Positions 44,872 through 54,331 of a stretch of DNA of 64,000 nucleotides are shown in pieces; position 1 is the first letter of the stretch; every line of letters starts with the position of its first letter. The notes beneath the pieces were generated by a model that worked only from the letters and a program-made list of their open reading frames with translations, was not told the origin of the DNA and ran no database searches. A program made the translations under genes and the position numbers. Source of the DNA: Chryseobacterium joostei (GTDB lineage Bacteria; Bacteroidota; Bacteroidia; Flavobacteriales; Weeksellaceae). Where the stretch lies: assembly GCF_003815775.1 (NCBI RefSeq), contig NZ_CP033926.1, forward strand, positions 2,046,001 to 2,110,000, read 5' to 3'.

Positions 44872-45762
44872 ATGAAATTCGGACAAGTAGAAGACCCATC
44901 AAAAATAGACTTCACCCTTCCAAAAGATCATTCCAGAACCAAGGAAATTTTAAGCCTTAATAAAAAAGGACTGGAAAATATTTCTATCGGATGTGCCAAA
45001 TGGAATAAAACGGATCTTAAAGGATTCTATCCTAAAGGAACCAAGGATGAACTTACATATTACGCCACACAATTTAACTCTATTGAATTAAATGCAACCT
45101 TTTACGGAATGCCAACTCCGGATCAGGTAAAAACATGGAAAGAAAAAACTCCGGATAACTTCAAATTCTTTCCTAAGATCACCAATACGGTTTCCCATTT
45201 CAGAAGACTGATTGACGTTACAGATCATGTTACTCACTTTGCTTCAGCAGTTATCAATTTTGATGAAAAACTGGGAATGGCTTTCCTACAGCTTCATGAC
45301 AACTTTAAACCTAAAGATTATGACAGACTGGAAAAATTCGTGAAAGAATGGCCCAAGGAAGTTCCGCTAGCCATAGAGCTTAGAAATACAGAATGGTTTA
45401 CGAATGAGGAAATCCTTAATACAACCTGTGAGCTCTTTGAAGCTAATAATATCACCAATATCATTGTAGATACTGCAGGAAGAAGAGACATGCTTCATAT
45501 GCGTCTTACAACACCCAATGCATTCATCCGCTACGTAGGAGCTAATGCAGAAAGTGACTATGAAAGACTGGATGACTGGTTGAAACATCTTAGCCAATGG
45601 AAAAAGGACGGTCTTCAAAATCTTTATTTCTTTGTACACCAAAATATTGAGAAAGCGTCACCTCTTCTATCAGCTTACTTTATCAAAAAACTGAATGAAG
45701 AATGGAAAACGGATATTCATATTCCACAAATGGCTACTGAAAGTACAGGTACTCTTTTTTAA
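44872..45762 (+). CDS. DUF72 family protein
   Basis: A 296-residue cytoplasmic protein of the DUF72 family (TIM-barrel-like, related to YecE). Family features are IGCAKWNKTDLKGFYPKGTKDELTYYA (here in part), FNSIELNATFYGMPT, FKFFPKITNTVSH, LGMAFLQLHDNF, VPLAIELRNTEWF and YFFVHQNIEKASP. No biochemical function is established for the family. It stands alone, with a 251-base gap upstream that holds two hairpins. Confidence 0.88.
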   Translation: MKFGQVEDPSKIDFTLPKDHSRTKEILSLNKKGLENISIGCAKWNKTDLKGFYPKGTKDELTYYATQFNSIELNATFYGMPTPDQVKTWKEKTPDNFKFFPKITNTVSHFRRLIDVTDHVTHFASAVINFDEKLGMAFLQLHDNFKPKDYDRLEKFVKEWPKEVPLAIELRNTEWFTNEEILNTTCELFEANNITNIIVDTAGRRDMLHMRLTTPNAFIRYVGANAESDYERLDDWLKHLSQWKKDGLQNLYFFVHQNIEKASPLLSAYFIKKLNEEWKTDIHIPQMATESTGTLF

Positions 45763-45939
45763 TAAAAATATATCATTATCATCTAAAAACAACAATTATT
45801 TAACAGTTAAAAAATTAAATAGACTAATTTTAATTTACCCCGCAACAGCAATAAAAGTCCTTTCATATCAGAAAATTTTATACATTAGAGTACATCATAT
45901 TTCACTAAACGAATATGAGGTACTTAAAAAAAATTGATC

Positions 45940-46170
45940 ATGGAAAAGGAAATTTGTAAAATCAGTGTTGCGAGCAACTGGCTTGGCGATGAATATATCT
46001 TTTATGAGGATCATACCATAAAAAGAGTATATGATAATCACAGCCTGAACTCCAATAAAACGGAATGGCTGAAACCAAATGAAATCAGTAAACAAAGTAA
46101 AGACAAGATAGTGAAAGGCTGTCCGGAAGAATTTAAGGAACAAGTTATGCAGATCTTAGACTACCCTTAA
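45940..46170 (+). CDS. Small hypothetical protein
   Basis: A 76-residue hydrophilic protein starting MEKEICKISVASNWLGDEY. A TTG six bases upstream could serve as start, but the ATG at 45940-45942 is preferred. The sequence predicts short beta strands followed by a charged helical C-terminus (WLKPNEISKQSKDKIVKG). It is 177 bases downstream of the DUF72 gene and ends before a hairpin. No family was recognised. The composition is that of a real protein and unlike the AT-driven frames nearby. Confidence 0.6.
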   Translation: MEKEICKISVASNWLGDEYIFYEDHTIKRVYDNHSLNSNKTEWLKPNEISKQSKDKIVKGCPEEFKEQVMQILDYP

Positions 46171-46192
46171 TGAACAACCAATAATAATTAAC

Positions 46193-46226
46193 AGGTAATG
46201 AGTATTTTTCACATTACTCATTACCT
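46193..46226. terminator. Hairpin between convergent genes
   Basis: A 12-base-pair stem AGGTAATGAGTA / TACTCATTACCT with a ten-base loop lies between a plus-strand gene ending at 46170 and a minus-strand gene ending at 46236. It can serve both directions. T runs are short. Confidence 0.6.
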
Positions 46227-46235
46227 ATAAAATAT

Positions 46236-46832
46236 TTATTTTTTATTTTTTTTCAAAAGCAGCGCCAGATTAAGGAATAAAAGCAGAAAATCTAATGTAA
46301 TCCAAATTCCTAACTTCGTATTTTCATAATTGTAAGCATCTACCTGCTTTTTTGCTGCATCAGAAAGCTTCATGCTTTGGTTAATATAATTCTGCACTTC
46401 TACAATCTGATCTATATTCTTATTGGGAACAGAATGCTGGGAAAAGTATACAAGGTTCTTTTTACCAAGGTAGCCCACAATCCAGTACTCGTCAGACTTA
46501 TCCATTTTTAGATATTCTACCCTATAATATTCCGGACGTACTTTCCCGATGTGCTTCGGTTCTAGCGAAATGTTTTTATCAATCTTATTTACATTAATCA
46601 GATAAAAATCCAGGGTCTGTGGAAGCTTATTGATGACCTGCAGTCCTACAGAGTTATCTACAAACGCTACAGCACTTTTCTTAATAAACCAATAAGTGAA
46701 AACAGAGATAGCTGAAACCACCGTTACAATACGGAACAACCTTGCCCATTTTGCTATTCTTCCTGATTTTATTTTATACAAAATCAAGGAAAGGATACAA
46801 GCCCAAAAGATAACAAGAATGAAAAATACCAT
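46236..46832 (-). CDS. Hypothetical membrane protein
   Basis: A 198-residue protein with hydrophobic helices at about 1-18, 34-52 and 174-192 and a central soluble segment (about 60-165). That segment has strands such as LDFYLINVNKI and YRVEYLKMDKSDEYWIVGYLG. No family was recognised. It ends in KKNKK. It lies 39 bases downstream of the HD-domain gene on the same strand and may share its transcript. Confidence 0.65.
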   Translation of the reverse strand: MVFFILVIFWACILSLILYKIKSGRIAKWARLFRIVTVVSAISVFTYWFIKKSAVAFVDNSVGLQVINKLPQTLDFYLINVNKIDKNISLEPKHIGKVRPEYYRVEYLKMDKSDEYWIVGYLGKKNLVYFSQHSVPNKNIDQIVEVQNYINQSMKLSDAAKKQVDAYNYENTKLGIWITLDFLLLFLNLALLLKKNKK

Positions 46833-46870
46833 ATTGCAAAGATACTGATTTCAGAATTTTTCAGAGAATG

Positions 46871-47515
46871 TTAATCCACATTCCACTCTTTATAAAACTC
46901 GTCAAGGAAATTCAGCATATAATTATGCCTTTCCTCAGCCATTTTTTTCCCTTTTTCAGTATTCATAAGATCCTTTAGAAGTAATAATTTTTCATAAAAA
47001 TGATTAATTGTTGTACCATTAGACTTTTTATATTCTTCTTTGGACATTCCTAAGTTGGGCTCAATCGCCGGATCATACATTGGGTTATTTTTAAATCCTC
47101 CAAAATTGAAAGTTCTGGCAATACCAATGGCTCCAATAGCATCAATACGGTCAGCATCCTGTACAATCTGCAATTCAAGAGACGGCTCTATAGGAGCATT
47201 ACCTCTGTTTTTAAAAGAGATATTTTCAATGACATATAGCACCTTTTCAATAGTTTCATCAGGAACATTCTGTTGTTCAAGAAACGCTCTTGATATTTTC
47301 GGGGCAATGGTTTCATCCCCATTATGAAATTTAGGATCAGCAATATCATGTAGTAATGCAGATAATTCTACCACTTCCTGATTACAGTTTTCTGTTTCTG
47401 CAATTTTTTTAGCCAGCTTCCAGACTCTTTCAATGTGAAACCAATCGTGGCCAGCTTCTGCTCCCTCTAATTTTTCCTTTACAAATTCTACGGTATTGTC
47501 AATAGTACTTTTCAT
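46871..47515 (-). CDS. HD-domain phosphohydrolase
   Basis: A 214-residue metal-dependent phosphohydrolase of the YedJ/HD superfamily. Its ligands are seen in HDWFHIERVWKLA, LSALLHDIAD (the His-Asp pair) and IVQDADRIDAIGAIGIART. The C-terminal part has HFYEKLLLLKDLMNTEKGK, common in this group. The start codon overlaps the end of the alpha/beta hydrolase gene by 4 bases (ATGA), which indicates an operon. Substrate unknown, probably a nucleotide or similar phosphate. Confidence 0.87.
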   Translation of the reverse strand: MKSTIDNTVEFVKEKLEGAEAGHDWFHIERVWKLAKKIAETENCNQEVVELSALLHDIADPKFHNGDETIAPKISRAFLEQQNVPDETIEKVLYVIENISFKNRGNAPIEPSLELQIVQDADRIDAIGAIGIARTFNFGGFKNNPMYDPAIEPNLGMSKEEYKKSNGTTINHFYEKLLLLKDLMNTEKGKKMAEERHNYMLNFLDEFYKEWNVD

Positions 47516-48357
47516 TTATCTATCAGTTCATTTAAAATAATATCCCAAAGTTTATGATTGTAGCTTCTAAAAAAATTAATGTGCCCTATTTCTTTTTTCT
47601 CAGATTCTGATGTTTTTACAAGTCTGTAGGTTGGTTTAAGGTTAGGATAGGTAGTATTTAATAAGCTCAATACCCCTTTCTCTGTCAGCCAAACATCATC
47701 CTCCGCACGAATTACAAAAACTTTTTGTGTTAAATTTTTAGAATAATCATCAATCTTTTCCAACAATCGGTTGGTTGATTTCTTATTTAAAATTAAGGTT
47801 CTCCAGTCATATGCGCAATTTTTTGGAAGACTTTCTCCAAGCCCAAACCAATTTGCAGGAAAATAACCTAGTAATGAAGTGGTTACTGGCTGCACAATTC
47901 CAAACCCCAAGTAGGCTTCAATTTTTGTTTTCAGCTTTAGATTACCCACAAATGCATTTTGAGTTCCTACAAAAACAAACTCCTCAAACATTTCCGAATC
48001 ATTGTTCATTCCTAGAATCAATGCTCCAACAGAATGCCCCAGACAATATTTTCTATGGTCAGGAAACTGAGTCTTGATATATTCGGTTAATGCCTTATAA
48101 TCCCGTGACCCCCAAACCCTCATGGAGCTATGAAAACCTTTCATATTCTTTGGTTTAGAAAGCCCAATTCCTGTATAATCATAAGTGATTACTGTAAAAC
48201 CTTGCTCAGAGAAGTATTTGGCAAATGAGAAATACACCTGTTGTTTTACACCGGTTGCAGAGTTAATCAACAGCAGTTTTCCATTATTTTTTTCAGGTTG
48301 AAAAAGATGTACAGCCAGTGAAGCTTGATCTTTTGTGGTAAGTATTAGTTTTTCCAT
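47512..48357 (-). CDS. Alpha/beta hydrolase
   Basis: A 281-residue alpha/beta-hydrolase. It starts MEKLILTTKDQASLAVHLFQP and has the oxyanion stretch LLINSATGVKQQ, YDYTGIGLS and the nucleophile elbow CLGHSVGALI (Ser in GHSVG). The acid is near VIRAEDDVW and the His in IGHINFFR. A longer frame from 48399 was rejected because its extra 14 residues cross the hairpin at 48366-48391. The gene overlaps the HD phosphohydrolase downstream by 4 bases. Substrate unknown. Confidence 0.86.
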   Translation of the reverse strand: MEKLILTTKDQASLAVHLFQPEKNNGKLLLINSATGVKQQVYFSFAKYFSEQGFTVITYDYTGIGLSKPKNMKGFHSSMRVWGSRDYKALTEYIKTQFPDHRKYCLGHSVGALILGMNNDSEMFEEFVFVGTQNAFVGNLKLKTKIEAYLGFGIVQPVTTSLLGYFPANWFGLGESLPKNCAYDWRTLILNKKSTNRLLEKIDDYSKNLTQKVFVIRAEDDVWLTEKGVLSLLNTTYPNLKPTYRLVKTSESEKKEIGHINFFRSYNHKLWDIILNELIDK

Positions 48358-48365
48358 AGGATAAA

Positions 48366-48391
48366 AGAAAAAATCCACTATAAAAGTGGAC
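48366..48391 (-). terminator. Terminator after the ribokinase-like gene
   Basis: On the minus strand a short stem TCCACT / AGTGGA is followed by TTTTTT. It lies between the ribokinase-like stop (48447) and the hydrolase start (48357). Confidence 0.65.
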
Positions 48392-48446
48392 ATTTTCAAT
48401 ATATTTTTATGTTAAGTTTCTGACTTTTGATATGTCTTAAATAACT

Positions 48447-49337
48447 TTAGAACTTAAAATCTGATCTTCTTGGGAGTCCTGTCTGAGATCCTTTACCTCC
48501 AGAAACCCTTGAGGAAACCTCATTTCCAAATTTCACACAATCTTCAATGGAATTTCCGTGGCAAAGCGCTATGGCAAACCCCGATGTAAATGCATCTCCC
48601 ATTCCCATCTTATAAACAGTGGTATCTTTATCGTTTCTGTAATATTTCATCTCCGTTCCATCAAAGTAAATGGTAGAATTGGAATCATCTCTTACAAAAA
48701 CCTTATTAAAGTATTTTTTAAGTACCTCTTCTCTCTGTTCTTCACCAAAAATGATATACAGCTCACTACTTTTGGTTACAATAAAATCTACCGCCTCCAG
48801 GATTTCATCACTTACCCTCATTGCAGGAGAAGCATATAAACCTACTTTTTTGCCATATTTTTTGGCTTTTCTAACGGTATATTCCACTACTTCCATGGAA
48901 ACTTCAAGCTGTACAAGGACAAGATCAGAGGTATGAAAATACCGGTCTGCTTCATCAATATGGGCTGTATTAAGATATTTGTTGGCTGCAGGCACTACTA
49001 CAATCGCAGCATTGCCCCCAGAGGTCGTCACATAGGCAGTACCTGTTGACTCTCTATCTGTCTCATGTACAAAACCTACATTTACACTTTCGCTCACCAG
49101 ATTTCTCATGATTTGCTGTCCCAGCGGGTCCATTCCTACACATCCTATAAAGTAAACACTTGCCCCCAATCTGGCAGTACCTACCGCCTGATTTGCGCCT
49201 TTTCCTCCAAAATAGCTTTCTGAATTAACAGCCAGAACGGTTTCGTTAGGTAAAGGAAGTTTATCGGTTTCTAAAACAAGATCTATTGAGGAACTACCTA
49301 CAACAATAATTTTGGGTTGATCTGATGAGAAATTCAT
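48447..49337 (-). CDS. rbsK: PfkB-family carbohydrate kinase, ribokinase-like
   Basis: A 296-residue kinase with the ribokinase pattern: VVGSSSIDLVLETDKLP at the N-terminus, GGKGANQAVGTARLGA (substrate lid region), FIGCVGMDPLG, and DTTVYKMGMGDAFTSGFAIAL with the catalytic Asp of the GxGD motif. Ribokinase phosphorylates ribose with ATP. Distant PfkB relatives use other sugars, so the exact substrate is not certain. The gene is not in an obvious sugar operon and has its own terminator. Confidence 0.82.
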   Translation of the reverse strand: MNFSSDQPKIIVVGSSSIDLVLETDKLPLPNETVLAVNSESYFGGKGANQAVGTARLGASVYFIGCVGMDPLGQQIMRNLVSESVNVGFVHETDRESTGTAYVTTSGGNAAIVVVPAANKYLNTAHIDEADRYFHTSDLVLVQLEVSMEVVEYTVRKAKKYGKKVGLYASPAMRVSDEILEAVDFIVTKSSELYIIFGEEQREEVLKKYFNKVFVRDDSNSTIYFDGTEMKYYRNDKDTTVYKMGMGDAFTSGFAIALCHGNSIEDCVKFGNEVSSRVSGGKGSQTGLPRRSDFKF

Positions 49338-49404
49338 TGTGTTTTATATTAGTTTTAAAAATTATAACAGACGAAATTTCATGTCAAAAATAACTAATTT
49401 TTAC

Positions 49405-50040
49405 TTAACTTATTTCAATAAATTCAGTAATAATCTTCACGGGTGATTGATCTTTACTATAAGCAATATAGCTGGCGTAAAAACCTTCCCCGTAGCCCGT
49501 CTCGAAAGCAAATATAGTTCCGGGATGAGTTTCTGATGGCTTTAAAAATGCATATTGATCTATAGCACCTTTTTCATCAAAGAAATACTCATGAAAAAAT
49601 TCTTCATAAATCCCCATGAAATCAGCGCCTTTATTATGATATAGCTTTTGTTCCAGATCATTAAGGCTGTTTTGGGTATCTACGTCCATGAAGCATCCCA
49701 TTCCACTTTCTACCGGATATCCAAAAACCTCTTCTTTTGCAAGTTCTTTGATGTTTTGCCCTGCCGTGGTCGCAAGTTTCCAGTCTGTAATTTCGTCATT
49801 ACTGAATACAATTTCTGCATAGGCAACACAGTTGCTTTCTCTCTCTTTATGAAGCATTACAGAGAATTCTCCTTTCGGAAAATTTGTAGAAAAAGCAAGC
49901 ATATCATTCGTAATTAACGGATCACAGGCTACTAGCTTTCCACTGGAAAGATAGATTTTTCCTACCTCAAAACTTTCTAACAAGGGGCTTTCCACAAAGT
50001 CCTTCGAAAATAGTTTTTTAATGTTTTCTATATGTGTCAT
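49405..50040 (-). CDS. DUF4241 domain protein
   Basis: A 211-residue cytoplasmic protein of the DUF4241 family. Visible elements are GKIYLSSGKLVACDPLIT, FPKGEFSVMLHKE, VCYAEIVFSN-like strands (here CVAYAEIVFSN), GYPVESGMGCFMD and TGYGEGFYASYIAY. The family is common in Bacteroidetes and Firmicutes and has no established activity. It lies between valS and the ribokinase-like gene on the same strand, with a long hairpin just upstream. Confidence 0.8.
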   Translation of the reverse strand: MTHIENIKKLFSKDFVESPLLESFEVGKIYLSSGKLVACDPLITNDMLAFSTNFPKGEFSVMLHKERESNCVAYAEIVFSNDEITDWKLATTAGQNIKELAKEEVFGYPVESGMGCFMDVDTQNSLNDLEQKLYHNKGADFMGIYEEFFHEYFFDEKGAIDQYAFLKPSETHPGTIFAFETGYGEGFYASYIAYSKDQSPVKIITEFIEIS

Positions 50041-50060
50041 TTTATCTCTTTTCTTAAACC

Positions 50061-50120
50061 ATCAGGCTGGATACAAGTTTTCATCTGTATCCAGCCTGAT
50101 ATTAAGACAACATGTTGTCT
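50061..50120. terminator. Long hairpin plus adjacent palindrome after valS
   Basis: A perfect 15-base-pair stem (50061-50075 and 50086-50100) with a ten-base loop is followed five bases later by the perfect 16-base palindrome AGACAACATGTTGTCT (50105-50120). They lie between the valS stop (50132) and the DUF4241 start (50040). There is no T run, so this may be a non-canonical terminator or an mRNA-stabilising structure. Confidence 0.5.
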
Positions 50121-50131
50121 CTATTTCTAAT

Positions 50132-52747
50132 TTACAAACTTTTCAGCTTCTCTTCCAAGATCGCAATCTTGTCAATAGCATCCTTTTGTTTTTTACGTTC
50201 CACTTCTACAACCTCAGGCTTTGCATTAGCAACAAACTTTTCGTTGGAAAGCTTCTTCTCTACTGAAATCAAGAATCCTTTTAAATATTTTACTTCTTCT
50301 TCGGTTTTTGTTTTTTCTTCTCCCAAATCTAAGTTTTCACTTAAAGGAATAGAAACCTCAGTTGCTCCTACCAGGAAAGTAAAGCTTGGCTTATCTGTTT
50401 TTTGTCCGAAGTTAATGTCAGCAATATTCGCCAATTTTCTTACAACTGCTTCATTGGCAAATTCTGTAGCATTGGTAAATACCTCAACTGTTTCTCTTGG
50501 TGAAATTCCTTTTGTCTGACGGTAGTTTCTAACACCGGAAATCAATTCTTTTGAAATTTCAAAGTTCTTAATTACATCTTCGCTGAACTCATCTGCATTT
50601 TTCTGCTGCGCAATAACAAGAGCATCCTCAATACTTCTTTCTGAAATCAAATGCCAAATTTCTTCTGACTGGAAAGGCATAAACGGATGAAGTAATTTCA
50701 TCAATTCTTCAAAGAAAATAATCGTTCTGTCATAAACCTCCTTAGAAATCCCTTCTCCATAGTTTGGCTTGATTGCCTCAAGATACCAACCACAAAAATC
50801 ATCCCAAATTAATTTATAAATCAAATGAAGTGCATCGGAAATTCTAAATTTCTCGAATTGATCATTGATCTCAACAATTGTTTTGTTTAATTTATTTTCA
50901 AACCATTCAATAGCCTGATGATCGGTAGCAATTGCCGGCTTGTCTTCATGATTCCACATGTTGATCAAACGGAAAGCGCTCCAGATTTTTGTCATAAAGT
51001 TTCTTCCCTGAAGCATTAAATCTTCATCAAAAAGAAGGTCGTTTCCTGCTGCAGAACTCAATAGAATCCCAACACGAACACCATCTGCACCATATTTATC
51101 CATCAGTTCAAGTGGATCCGGAGAGTTTCCTAAAGATTTTGACATCTTTCTTCTCTGCTTATCTCTTACAATCCCTGTGAAGTAAACATTCTTAAACGGA
51201 ACTTCTTTTCTGTATTCCAATCCGGCCATGATCATTCTGGCTACCCAGAAGAAAATGATATCCGGACCTGTAACCAAGTCAGATGTAGGATAGTAATAAT
51301 TGATATCCTTATTTGCAGGATCAAGAATTCCATCAAATACAGACATTGGCCACAACCAAGATGAGAACCAGGTATCCAGTGCATCATCATCCTGTCTAAG
51401 GCTTTCTATTGTTAAATCCTCATTTCCTGTTTTTTGTTTTGCCTGTACTAAAGCTTCTTCCTTAGTTTCAGCTACTACAAAATCTTCATCTCCTGTCCCA
51501 TAAAAGTAAGCGGGAATCTGCTGTCCCCACCAAAGCTGACGGGAAATATTCCAGTCACGGATGTTTTCCATCCAGTGTTTGTAGGTATTTTTAAATTTCT
51601 CAGGATAGAACTTCACCTCATCATCCATTACTACATCCAATGCAGGCTTAGCAATTTCAGACATTTTAAGGAACCATTGTACTGAAACCTTTGGTTCAAT
51701 AACGGCACCTGTTCTTTCGGAAGTTCCTACTTTATTTACATAATCTTCTGCTTTTAGCAAAAGATCTTTTTCTTCTAATTCCTTTGCGATTTGCTTTCTT
51801 ACCTCAAATCTGTTTTTTCCTGCATAATGCAGACCATGCTCGTTAAGGTTTCCGTCATCATCTAAAGCATCAATCATTTTCAACTGGTACTTTTGTCCGA
51901 TTTCATAGTCATTGATATCGTGTGCCGGAGTAATTTTCAAGGCTCCTGTTCCGAACTCAATGTCTACATATTCATCTTCAATGATTGGGATAACTCTATT
52001 TACGATCGGTACAATTACGTTTTTACCTTTTAAATGGGCATATCTTTCATCATTAGGATTGATACATACCGCAGTATCCCCAAAAATTGTTTCAGGACGT
52101 GTTGTAGCCACTGAAAGGAACTCTTCAGACCCTTCAATCTTATATTTAAGGAAATATAATTTCCCGTTCTGCTCTTTAAATATTACCTCTTCATCTGAAA
52201 TATTGGTCTTCGCTTCAGGATCCCAGTTTACCATTCTGTAGCCTCTGTAGATTAATCCTTTATTGTAAAGGTCTACAAAGCTTTTGATAACCTGTTGAGA
52301 AAGCTTTTCCTCCATCGTGAAACGGGTTCTGTCCCAGTCACAAGAACAACCTAGTTTTTTAAGCTGCTCAAGGATCGTTCCTCCATATTTATTCGTCCAT
52401 TCCCAAGCGTGCTCAAGGAACTGTTCACGAGTAATATCAGACTTATTGACCCCTTCAGACTTCAATTTAGCAACAACTTTAGCTTCGGTAGCAATTGAAG
52501 CGTGATCTGTTCCCGGAATCCAACAAGCATTAAACCCGCGCATTCTTGCACGACGGACCAGAACATCTTGAATGGTATTGTTCAACATATGCCCCATGTG
52601 TAGTATCCCCGTAACGTTTGGCGGAGGAATAACTATGGTATATGGTGGTTTGTCATTAGGCTCTGAGTGGAAATATTTGTTTTCCAACCAGTAATTGTAC
52701 CATTTTTGTTCTGTTTCCTGTGGATTGTACTTTTCTGAAATCTGCAT
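50132..52747 (-). CDS. valS: Valine--tRNA ligase
   Basis: An 871-residue class I synthetase. It has PPPNVTGILHMGHMLN (HIGH box), the editing domain with TTRPETIFGDTAV, WNISRQLWWGQQIP, RKMSKSLGNSPDPLEL (KMSKS box) and a C-terminal coiled coil (KTEEEVKYLKGFLISVEKKL). The annotated start at 52745-52747 (MQISEKYNPQ) is chosen over 52771, which adds eight residues not seen in the family. It is monocistronic and in the normal size range. Confidence 0.97.
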   Translation of the reverse strand: MQISEKYNPQETEQKWYNYWLENKYFHSEPNDKPPYTIVIPPPNVTGILHMGHMLNNTIQDVLVRRARMRGFNACWIPGTDHASIATEAKVVAKLKSEGVNKSDITREQFLEHAWEWTNKYGGTILEQLKKLGCSCDWDRTRFTMEEKLSQQVIKSFVDLYNKGLIYRGYRMVNWDPEAKTNISDEEVIFKEQNGKLYFLKYKIEGSEEFLSVATTRPETIFGDTAVCINPNDERYAHLKGKNVIVPIVNRVIPIIEDEYVDIEFGTGALKITPAHDINDYEIGQKYQLKMIDALDDDGNLNEHGLHYAGKNRFEVRKQIAKELEEKDLLLKAEDYVNKVGTSERTGAVIEPKVSVQWFLKMSEIAKPALDVVMDDEVKFYPEKFKNTYKHWMENIRDWNISRQLWWGQQIPAYFYGTGDEDFVVAETKEEALVQAKQKTGNEDLTIESLRQDDDALDTWFSSWLWPMSVFDGILDPANKDINYYYPTSDLVTGPDIIFFWVARMIMAGLEYRKEVPFKNVYFTGIVRDKQRRKMSKSLGNSPDPLELMDKYGADGVRVGILLSSAAGNDLLFDEDLMLQGRNFMTKIWSAFRLINMWNHEDKPAIATDHQAIEWFENKLNKTIVEINDQFEKFRISDALHLIYKLIWDDFCGWYLEAIKPNYGEGISKEVYDRTIIFFEELMKLLHPFMPFQSEEIWHLISERSIEDALVIAQQKNADEFSEDVIKNFEISKELISGVRNYRQTKGISPRETVEVFTNATEFANEAVVRKLANIADINFGQKTDKPSFTFLVGATEVSIPLSENLDLGEEKTKTEEEVKYLKGFLISVEKKLSNEKFVANAKPEVVEVERKKQKDAIDKIAILEEKLKSL

Positions 52748-52825
52748 AAATTCTATTTCTTTGGCTTGCAATTTGCAAAAATAGTCTAAAGAAAAAAATT
52801 TTTAAGCATGAATTAAAATAATTTT

Positions 52826-52833
52826 TAACTTTG
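52826..52833 (+). promoter_or_regulatory. -7 promoter element of the DUF1573 gene
   Basis: TAACTTTG matches TAnnTTTG and lies 43 bases upstream of the start at 52876. An earlier in-frame start at 52831 would overlap this element, which supports the later start. Confidence 0.5.
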
Positions 52834-52875
52834 TTTCACAAAATTTATCTAACAAACATATTAACATTCAAGAAT

Positions 52876-53340
52876 ATGAAGAAATTAATCGCAGGAATTG
52901 CATTATTCGGAACATTTGCTCTTGCATCTGCACAAACTATTACATTTGATAAAACTACTTTCGACTACGGTACTATTAAGCCTAGTTCTGACGGTACAAG
53001 ATTTTTCACAGTAACCAACACTGGTGATAAGCCTTTGATTATTTCAAATGTAAAACCATCTTGTGGATGTACAACTCCTGAATTCAGCCAAGACCCGATC
53101 ATGCCAGGAAAATCTGCTAAGATCAAGGTTGGATACAACACTGCCCTTACAGGAGGTTTCAACAAAATGATCGAAGTTTTTTCTAACGACCCTGCAAACA
53201 GCAGAAGCGTAATCTACATCAAAGGTAACGTAGATGCTAATGCTCCTGAGCCAAAAGTATTGACTCCTGCTGAGCAAAAAGAAGCTGCTAAAGCTGAGAA
53301 AAAAGCTGCTAAACTAGCTAAAAAGACTGCTGCAAAGTAA
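52876..53340 (+). CDS. DUF1573 secreted protein
   Basis: A 154-residue protein with signal peptide MKKLIAGIALFGTFALASAQ. The single DUF1573 domain (an Ig-like beta sandwich) has FDKTTFDYGTIKPSSDGT, FTVTNTGDKPLIISNVKPSCGCTTPEF (given in part), with the conserved CGC, and GFNKMIEVFSNDP. The tail after 130 is an Ala/Lys-rich stretch of EKKAAKLAKK type. The family is abundant in Bacteroidetes and functionally uncharacterised. It has its own promoter and terminator. Confidence 0.9.
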   Translation: MKKLIAGIALFGTFALASAQTITFDKTTFDYGTIKPSSDGTRFFTVTNTGDKPLIISNVKPSCGCTTPEFSQDPIMPGKSAKIKVGYNTALTGGFNKMIEVFSNDPANSRSVIYIKGNVDANAPEPKVLTPAEQKEAAKAEKKAAKLAKKTAAK

Positions 53341-53362
53341 GCTCTACACAAAAAAATAAAGA

Positions 53363-53390
53363 AACCGCCTCCACTGAGGCGGTTTTTTTA
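53363..53390 (+). terminator. Terminator after the DUF1573 gene
   Basis: A nine-base-pair G/C-rich stem AACCGCCTC / GAGGCGGTT with a four-base loop is followed by T residues. It lies 23 bases after the stop. Confidence 0.92.
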
Positions 53391-53449
53391 TTACATTTAT
53401 CTAAGAGTAGATCAGAGGCGTAAAATAATCTTTTAATCTTAAACAAAAT

Positions 53450-54319
53450 ATGGACACCAATTTCTCAGATGATTTTAAAGTAAACGGAAAATTTTCAATA
53501 AAAAAAACATCAACATCCTATCAGGGGAAACTAACCAAAGAAGAGGGAACCCAGCTATTAATTCAGGAAAAAGAAAAGCTTCGTGAATTACAGGAAAGAC
53601 TTTATGCGGATGGAAGCCAATCTCTTTTGGTAGTACTTCAGGCAATGGATGCTGCGGGAAAAGATAGTATGATAGAACATGTCTTTGGTGGAGTAAATCC
53701 GCAGGGATGTAATGTAACCAGCTTTAAGACACCAAGTTCCAAAGAGTATTCTCATGATTTTTTGTGGAGGCATTATCTGACCTTACCTCAAAAAGGAATG
53801 ATTGGAATCTTTAACCGCTCACACTACGAAAGTGTTTTGGTCTGCAAGGTTCACCCTGAATATAATTTAAGCGAAAAAACTTGGTCTTCAGTGCAAGACT
53901 TTGATGATAAATTCTGGGAAAACCGTTATGAAAGTATCCGAAATTTTGAAAAACATCTTTCACAGAATGGAACAACCATTATCAAGATATTCCTGAATGT
54001 ATCTAAGGATGAACAAAAGAAAAGATTGTTAGACAGGATTGACGAACAGGAAAAAAACTGGAAATTCTCTGCAGCTGATCTTCCTGAAAGAGCTTTATTC
54101 AGTCAATATATGGAGGCTTATGAAACAGCCATTAACGAAACGTCAAAAGATCATGCCCCTTGGTATGTACTTCCTGCAGACAATAAATGGTTTGCAAGAG
54201 TAGCTGCAATTCAGATTATCATAGACACTTTAGAAAAAATGAACCTTAAATATCCAAAGCTTTCAGAAAAAGATAAGGAAGATCTCCAAAAGGCTAAACA
54301 GCAATTATTGGACGAGTAA
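53450..54319 (+). CDS. Polyphosphate kinase 2 family protein (PPK2)
   Basis: A 289-residue PPK2-type polyphosphate:nucleotide phosphotransferase. The Walker A is in QAMDAAGKDSMIEHV, then GVNPQGCNVTSFKTPS, HDFLWRHYLTLP, a lid with FNRSHYESVLV and a Walker B-like IIKIFLNVSKDEQKKR. The GVNPQGC-TSFK and NRSHYE-VLV motifs resemble class III members that make nucleoside di- and triphosphates from polyphosphate. The gene stands alone, converging on the GRDP-like gene. Confidence 0.9.
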   Translation: MDTNFSDDFKVNGKFSIKKTSTSYQGKLTKEEGTQLLIQEKEKLRELQERLYADGSQSLLVVLQAMDAAGKDSMIEHVFGGVNPQGCNVTSFKTPSSKEYSHDFLWRHYLTLPQKGMIGIFNRSHYESVLVCKVHPEYNLSEKTWSSVQDFDDKFWENRYESIRNFEKHLSQNGTTIIKIFLNVSKDEQKKRLLDRIDEQEKNWKFSAADLPERALFSQYMEAYETAINETSKDHAPWYVLPADNKWFARVAAIQIIIDTLEKMNLKYPKLSEKDKEDLQKAKQQLLDE

Positions 54320-54331
54320 TCCGGAATTAGC

